Assembly: GCA_947463165.1 (NCBI GenBank)
Contig: CANHSW010000010.1
Span: 1-18,390, forward strand
DNA: 18,390 bases
From: Cyanobacteriota bacterium
GTDB lineage: Bacteria > Cyanobacteriota > Cyanobacteriia > PCC-6307 > Cyanobiaceae
Direction of reading: 5' to 3'
Below the pieces are notes generated by a model. The model was given only the letters and a program-made list of their open reading frames with translations, made no database searches and had not been told where the DNA came from. Both the position numbers and the translations under genes were made by a program. How positions within the stretch are numbered: position 1 is the stretch's first letter; the number at the start of each line of letters is the position of its first letter. This document shows positions 15,210 to 18,390 of the stretch, piece after piece.

Positions 15210-15249
15210 ACCAGGCCCCTGGGGTCACCGCTTAGCGCCAACCCTTGCC

Positions 15250-16218
15250 ATGACCCTGTCATCCAGCTTCGGTGGGTCCAGCCGTGTCGGTACGCCGCCC
15301 CTAGAGGTGCGGCTGCTGCGCGATGGAATTGTTGAATCGCGCCATCGGGTGCATGCGGCCGTGTGCGACAGCCGCGGCCGGGTGCTGCTCAAGGCCGGAG
15401 ATCCCCAGTCGCTGAGCTTCGTGCGCTCAGCTCTCAAACCCTTCCAGGCGTCGATCTTCGTGGCCAGTGGGGCCGCCGATCAGGGCGGCCACGGCGAGCG
15501 GGGCTTGGCGATTGCCTGCGCCTCCCACGCCGGTTCTCCGGCCCATGCCCGGGAGGCTTTTCGGCTGCTCTGGAGCGCCGAGATCGACACCGACCAGCTG
15601 CGCTGTCCGGTGCCCATGGGCGGCGCCAGCCCCTTGGAGCACAACTGTTCAGGCAAACATGCCGCATTCCTGGCCACCTGTCGCCGCATGGGCTGGACCA
15701 CGGAGGGCTACCTGCAACTCGACCATCCCCTCCAGCAGGAGGTGTTCAAGCGGGTGGCCGAGCAGCTCGGCATGCCCGCCGCCGAACTGCTCAGCGCCCG
15801 CGATGACTGCGGCGCTCCCACCCTGCAGCTGCAGCTGTCCCAGATGGCCCTGCTGTTCGCCCATCTCGGCTCTGGCGGCCAGGCCGATCTGGAGCGCCTG
15901 AGCCGCTCGATGCTGGCCCATCCCGAGCTGGTGGCCGGCGAGGGCCGCTTTGACACCGAACTGATGCGGCGGGGCCTGGGCCAGGTGCTCAGCAAGGGCG
16001 GCGCCGAGGGCGTCCAGTGCCTCAGTCGCGTCGGGGCGGGCATGGGCCTGGCGATCAAAGTGGAGGACGGCTCCGGCCGGGCCAAGCACGCCGTGGCGCT
16101 GCACCTGCTGGAGCAGCTCGACTGGCTGACCCCGATGACCCTCGAGGAGATGCGAGCTGGCTTCATGGAGCTGGCGCCCCATCTGCGGCTGGAGGTGGCC
16201 GGAGAACTGCGCTCCTGA
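15250..16218 (+). CDS. L-asparaginase II family (class 3, ReAV type)
   Basis: Hydrolyses L-asparagine to aspartate and ammonia; belongs to the family of Rhizobium etli ReAV, which has a serine beta-lactamase-like fold with a zinc site. The Ser-x-x-Lys pair is present in FVRSALKPFQA. ASHAGSP contains the conserved second serine. EHNCSGKHAAFLA contains the Cys and Lys known as metal ligands in ReAV, and DDCGAPT supplies the second ligand Cys. HPELVAGEGRFDTELM and KGGAEGVQC complete the pattern. At 322 residues it matches the family. I chose ATG 15250; the frame is open to 15184, but those residues overlap the previous gene and have no family resemblance. No signal peptide, so cytosolic. It follows CGLD27 by 40 bp and may belong to the same operon. 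Confidence 0.93.
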   Translation: MTLSSSFGGSSRVGTPPLEVRLLRDGIVESRHRVHAAVCDSRGRVLLKAGDPQSLSFVRSALKPFQASIFVASGAADQGGHGERGLAIACASHAGSPAHAREAFRLLWSAEIDTDQLRCPVPMGGASPLEHNCSGKHAAFLATCRRMGWTTEGYLQLDHPLQQEVFKRVAEQLGMPAAELLSARDDCGAPTLQLQLSQMALLFAHLGSGGQADLERLSRSMLAHPELVAGEGRFDTELMRRGLGQVLSKGGAEGVQCLSRVGAGMGLAIKVEDGSGRAKHAVALHLLEQLDWLTPMTLEEMRAGFMELAPHLRLEVAGELRS

Positions 16219-16219
16219 A

Positions 16220-16239
16220 GCCGGCTGCGCGGAGCCGGC
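16220..16239 (+). terminator. GC-rich hairpin after the asparaginase gene
   Basis: GCCGGCT (16220-16226) and AGCCGGC (16233-16239) form a perfect 7-bp stem with a 6-base loop, one base after the stop codon. It lacks a T-tract, so it may stabilise the 3' end rather than terminate. Confidence 0.45.
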
Positions 16240-16243
16240 CAGC

Positions 16244-16280
16244 GGTCTGGGGTCAGTAGTCCTGGGTCAGTGGTCTGGTA
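16244..16280. repeat. 14-bp tandem repeat, about 2.5 copies, next to the tRNA promoter
   Basis: GGTCTGGGGTCAGT (16244), AGTCCTGGGTCAGT (16258) and the partial GGTCTGG (16272) follow a 14-bp period. The repeat occupies the upstream promoter region of the tRNA gene. Confidence 0.65.
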
Positions 16281-16284
16281 TGTT
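16276..16284 (+). promoter_or_regulatory. Possible extended -10 element for tRNA-fMet
   Basis: TGGTATGTT at 16276-16284 fits an extended -10 (TGn followed by TATGTT), 10 bases before the mature tRNA 5' end. No -35 hexamer is visible at the expected distance. The short gap to the tRNA means the transcript would have almost no 5' leader. Confidence 0.35.
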
Positions 16285-16294
16285 TAACAGGTGC

Positions 16295-16371
<77 letters not shown>

Positions 16372-16394
16372 AATACCAGCGTTTAACTTTCTTG

Positions 16395-16423
16395 CCCCGG
16401 CATTAATTTTGCCGGGGTTTTTT
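16395..16423 (+). terminator. Intrinsic terminator of tRNA-fMet
   Basis: CCCCGGC (16395-16401) and GCCGGGG (16411-16417) form a perfect 7-bp stem around a 9-base AT-rich loop, immediately followed by six Ts (16418-16423). Confidence 0.9.
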
Positions 16424-16435
16424 ATTGTCTGCCCT

Positions 16436-18118
16436 ATGGGTTTTCCAGCCGATGCCAGCCTGCCCGAGGGCTTTAGCCCCGATGCCGTGGTGGTGGGCTC
16501 CGGGGCCACCGGTGGAGTGGCCGCGATGGTGTTGGCCGAGCGGGGTTTGAAGGTTTTGGTGCTCGAGGCTGGCCCCCAGCTCAGCGCTGGTCAGGCCCTG
16601 GGCTCGGAGCCGCTCAACAGCCTCAGGCGGATAGTGAATCTGAGCAGCGGCAAGCACGCCCGCCAGCTACACCACCCCGGCTACTGGAAACAGAATCCAG
16701 AGCTGTTCGCCGACGAGCGGGCCAACCCCTACACCACCCCCGCCGATGCCCCCTTCCTGTGGAGCCGCGGTCGCCAGGTGGGCGGTAAAAGCCTCAGCTG
16801 GGGGGGGATCACCCTGCGGCTGTCCGATTACGAGTTCAAAGCCGCTGAGCGCGATGGCCATGGGCCCAGCTGGCCGATTAGCCATGCAGACCTGGACCCC
16901 TACTACAGCCGCCTGGAGCAATTGCTGGGGGTGCATGGCGGCAGGGATGGCCTGGACCAGCTGCCGGACGGTCAACTCCAGCCCCCCCTGGCCTTCACCC
17001 CCGGCGAGCTGCGGCTGCAGCAGAGCCTGGCCCGGGAGCTGGGGCTGCCGCTGATCCACTCCCGCGGCTTCCCCCTGCACCGCGGCCCCGGCTGGCCCAA
17101 GTCCAGCAGTTGTGGCGTCACCCTGGCCCGGGCCCTGGCCACCGGTCGGGTGCTGCTGCGCTCCGAGACTGTGGTGAGCCATGTGGAGCTAAACGCCAGC
17201 GGCGATCGCGTCGAATCCCTGGTGGTGGTGGATGGGCGCAGCAAGCTGCAGCAGCGGCTGACCGCACCGCTGGTGGTGCTCTGCGCCTCGACCCTGGAGA
17301 GCTTGCGCATCTTGTTGCATTCCAGCGAGAGCCACCGGCTGGGCGGGTTGGTGGATGGCTCCGGCTGCCTGGGCCGCTATTTGATGGATCACATCTCCAC
17401 CTCCCGCTTCTTCTCCCTGCCAGATGTGCCGGCCGCTGCAGCGAGCGAACTATCCGGCGCTGGCAGTTGCTTCATCCCCAACACCCTGCAGCTCGACGCC
17501 CGGGGCCGCCGCGGCCCCCAGCCGGATGGCCCGGTGGACTTCCAGCGCGGCTATGGCATCTGGACAGCTCTGCAACGCTTTGATCCACCCCAACTGCTGC
17601 AGCGGCGCCGGGGAGAGGCGGTGGGCTTCCTGATCGCCCATGGCGAGGTGCTGCCCCAGGCCAGCAACCAACTGAGCCTCGATGCTGGCCAGGTGGATGC
17701 CTGGGGCCTGCCGGTGCCCCACATCTCGATGCGCTGGGGCGACAACGAGCGGCGGATGGTGGCCCACATGCACCGGCGCATGCAGGCGGTGGTCTCGGCC
17801 GCCGGGGGCTGCATCCGAGCGATTGAAGACCTGTTCGTACTGCCTTTGCTGGAGCCCTGGTTGAAGACCAGCCTGGCCGTGAGCCCTGACGCTCCGCCAC
17901 CGGGCTATTACATCCATGAACTGGGCGGTGCCCGCATGGCGGCAACGGCCGATCGGGGGGTGGTGAATCCGTTCAACCAGTGCTGGCAGGTGCCGAACCT
18001 GTTGGTGGTGGACGGCGCCTGCTGGCCCAGTGCCGGCTGGCAGAGCCCCACCCTCACCGAGATGGCGATCACCTGGCGGGCCTGCGAGGCGGCCGCGGCC
18101 CGTCAGCGCCTGGGCTGA
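16436..18118 (+). CDS. GMC-family FAD-dependent oxidoreductase
   Basis: A 560-residue flavoprotein of the glucose-methanol-choline family, which oxidises alcohol groups of small organic substrates. The N-terminal dinucleotide fold is VVVGSGATGGVAAMVLAERGLKVLVLEAG (glycines about residues 21-27). The second conserved block is SRGRQVGGKSLSWGG. The C-terminal domain has YIHELGGARM (about 490) and NLLVVDGACWPSAGWQSPTLTEMAITWRA. The last block resembles the gluconate 2-dehydrogenase branch more than choline oxidase, and Ser stands where many relatives have Asn (NPT). No signal peptide or membrane segment is visible. I chose ATG 16436 because the open frame from TTG 16409 would run through the tRNA terminator. 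That start has no Shine-Dalgarno and lies only 12 bases after the T-tract. Substrate unknown. Confidence 0.92.
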   Translation: MGFPADASLPEGFSPDAVVVGSGATGGVAAMVLAERGLKVLVLEAGPQLSAGQALGSEPLNSLRRIVNLSSGKHARQLHHPGYWKQNPELFADERANPYTTPADAPFLWSRGRQVGGKSLSWGGITLRLSDYEFKAAERDGHGPSWPISHADLDPYYSRLEQLLGVHGGRDGLDQLPDGQLQPPLAFTPGELRLQQSLARELGLPLIHSRGFPLHRGPGWPKSSSCGVTLARALATGRVLLRSETVVSHVELNASGDRVESLVVVDGRSKLQQRLTAPLVVLCASTLESLRILLHSSESHRLGGLVDGSGCLGRYLMDHISTSRFFSLPDVPAAAASELSGAGSCFIPNTLQLDARGRRGPQPDGPVDFQRGYGIWTALQRFDPPQLLQRRRGEAVGFLIAHGEVLPQASNQLSLDAGQVDAWGLPVPHISMRWGDNERRMVAHMHRRMQAVVSAAGGCIRAIEDLFVLPLLEPWLKTSLAVSPDAPPPGYYIHELGGARMAATADRGVVNPFNQCWQVPNLLVVDGACWPSAGWQSPTLTEMAITWRACEAAAARQRLG

Positions 18119-18132
18119 TCGTTATTAGCTTT

Positions 18133-18165
18133 TTGGCTTGATCCACGGCCGCTTGGCTTGGTCCA
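18133..18165. repeat. 13-bp near-perfect direct repeat, period 20
   Basis: TTGGCTTGATCCA (18133-18145) and TTGGCTTGGTCCA (18153-18165) differ by one base, just after the oxidoreductase gene. Confidence 0.7.
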
Positions 18166-18169
18166 AAGT

Positions 18170-18316
18170 TGATGTGTGGGATGGCTCACCGCTGTCGCCA
18201 TAAGGTGCCAATGGACACACTCTCTTTGGGGCTGAATCCGCAAAATCAGTGGGCGACCTTTCACAGGGTCGGGCAAGGGAGAACCGAGGCGGAGGTGGCA
18301 CCTCCGCTTTTTTTTT
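18170..18316 (+). ncRNA. Candidate structured RNA ending in a terminator
   Basis: About 147 bases with several nested pairings on the + strand, and no gene seen. GTGTG (18174-18178) can pair with CACAC (18216-18220), enclosing GGC..ACC with GGTGCC (18205-18210) across a 2-base bulge. GCTGA/TCAGT flank an A-rich loop (18231-18250). CGACC (18254-18258) pairs with GGTCG (18267-18271). The stretch ends in a strong intrinsic terminator. It does not match any RNA family I can recall. It could be a free small RNA, the 3' UTR of the oxidoreductase transcript, or a leader/attenuator for a gene beyond the window. Confidence 0.35.
18289..18316 (+). terminator. Strong intrinsic terminator
   Basis: GCGGAGGT (18289-18296) and ACCTCCGC (18300-18307) form a perfect 8-bp stem with a GGC loop, followed by nine Ts (18308-18316). 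It has the correct polarity only for + strand transcription. Confidence 0.93.
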
Positions 18317-18390
18317 GACCTCGTTAATTCAGCTTGTGCGGCTTCTGGAGGGGCTGTCACTGGGGCTTCTGACAAGACTTTCGGCTTGCC
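18317..18390. other. Window end, no gene assigned
   Basis: On the + strand a frame from GTG 18336 stays open to the edge with G/C-rich third positions (MRLLEGLSLGLLTRLSA). On the - strand a frame enters from the edge and reads SEAPVTAPPEAAQAELT before running through the hairpin. Either could be the edge of a real gene; 74 bases are too few to decide. Confidence 0.2.

Noticed and set aside
18170..18250. Fluoride (crcB) riboswitch, suggested by GGGATGG and CCATAA
   Set aside because: The second pseudoknot strand and the conserved CTGATG...CCTAC segment are missing, so the resemblance is limited to a few bases.
18228..18316. tmRNA or signal recognition particle RNA, suggested by GGGGCTGA
   Set aside because: No tRNA-like 3' end, no tag reading frame and no conserved SRP tetraloop region are present.
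18103..18375. 90-codon open frame on the - strand at the right edge
   Set aside because: It would start at TTG, runs straight through the strong + strand terminator hairpin, has no family resemblance and overlaps the end of the oxidoreductase gene. A real gene edge cannot be excluded, but this frame is not supported.

Overview
This window looks like a chromosomal segment of a high-GC picocyanobacterium of the Synechococcus/Cyanobium type. The evidence is a set of conserved, mostly cyanobacterial or plastid-lineage families on one contig (a CGLD27/DUF1230 membrane protein and proteins resembling DUF3318, DUF3386 and DUF6447) mixed with housekeeping genes. The lineage call is an inference from gene content. 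It could not be checked against a database.

Layout. Bases 1-1629 hold the 3' nine-tenths of lepA (elongation factor 4, + strand). Bases 1961-4271 hold four small + strand genes encoding minor-pilin-like proteins (PilX/GspK-like, PilV/GspI-like, FimT/GspH-like, PilW-like). Bases 4291-6555 hold a - strand block: folP (dihydropteroate synthase), tpiA (triosephosphate isomerase) and a small S4-type RNA-binding protein. Only 20 bp away, a + strand block starts: an ABC exporter (6576-8315), a DUF4177-like protein and a small DUF6447-like protein. A 441-bp structured spacer follows. Then come two - strand genes: a DUF3386-like protein with a TTG start and carB (carbamoyl-phosphate synthase large subunit, 10249-13566). 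From 13691 onward everything is on the + strand: a DUF3318-like protein, rsfS, the CGLD27 protein, a class 3 (ReAV-type) L-asparaginase, the initiator tRNA-fMet with its own terminator, and a GMC-family FAD oxidoreductase. The last 270 bp contain a hairpin-rich stretch ending in a very clear intrinsic terminator.

How the genes relate. The pilin-like genes are the one functionally coherent accessory unit: a compact set of minor pilins without a major pilin, ATPase, platform protein or prepilin peptidase, which must be encoded elsewhere. They would prime or decorate a type IV pilus or competence pseudopilus. The second one encodes what reads like an already mature pilin N-terminus (Met-Asn-Leu-Leu-Glu), has a good Shine-Dalgarno site and lacks a leader peptide. 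This is the most interesting observation here. The DUF3318-like gene, rsfS and CGLD27 are overlapping or nearly contiguous and probably co-transcribed. The other genes are ordinary metabolism (folate, glycolysis/Calvin cycle, pyrimidine/arginine, asparagine).

A second theme is that almost every intergenic spacer carries a short (10-22 bp) perfect or near-perfect tandem duplication of unrelated sequence. This suggests slippage or duplication events retained only outside coding DNA. No CRISPR array, insertion sequence, phage gene or defence system is visible.
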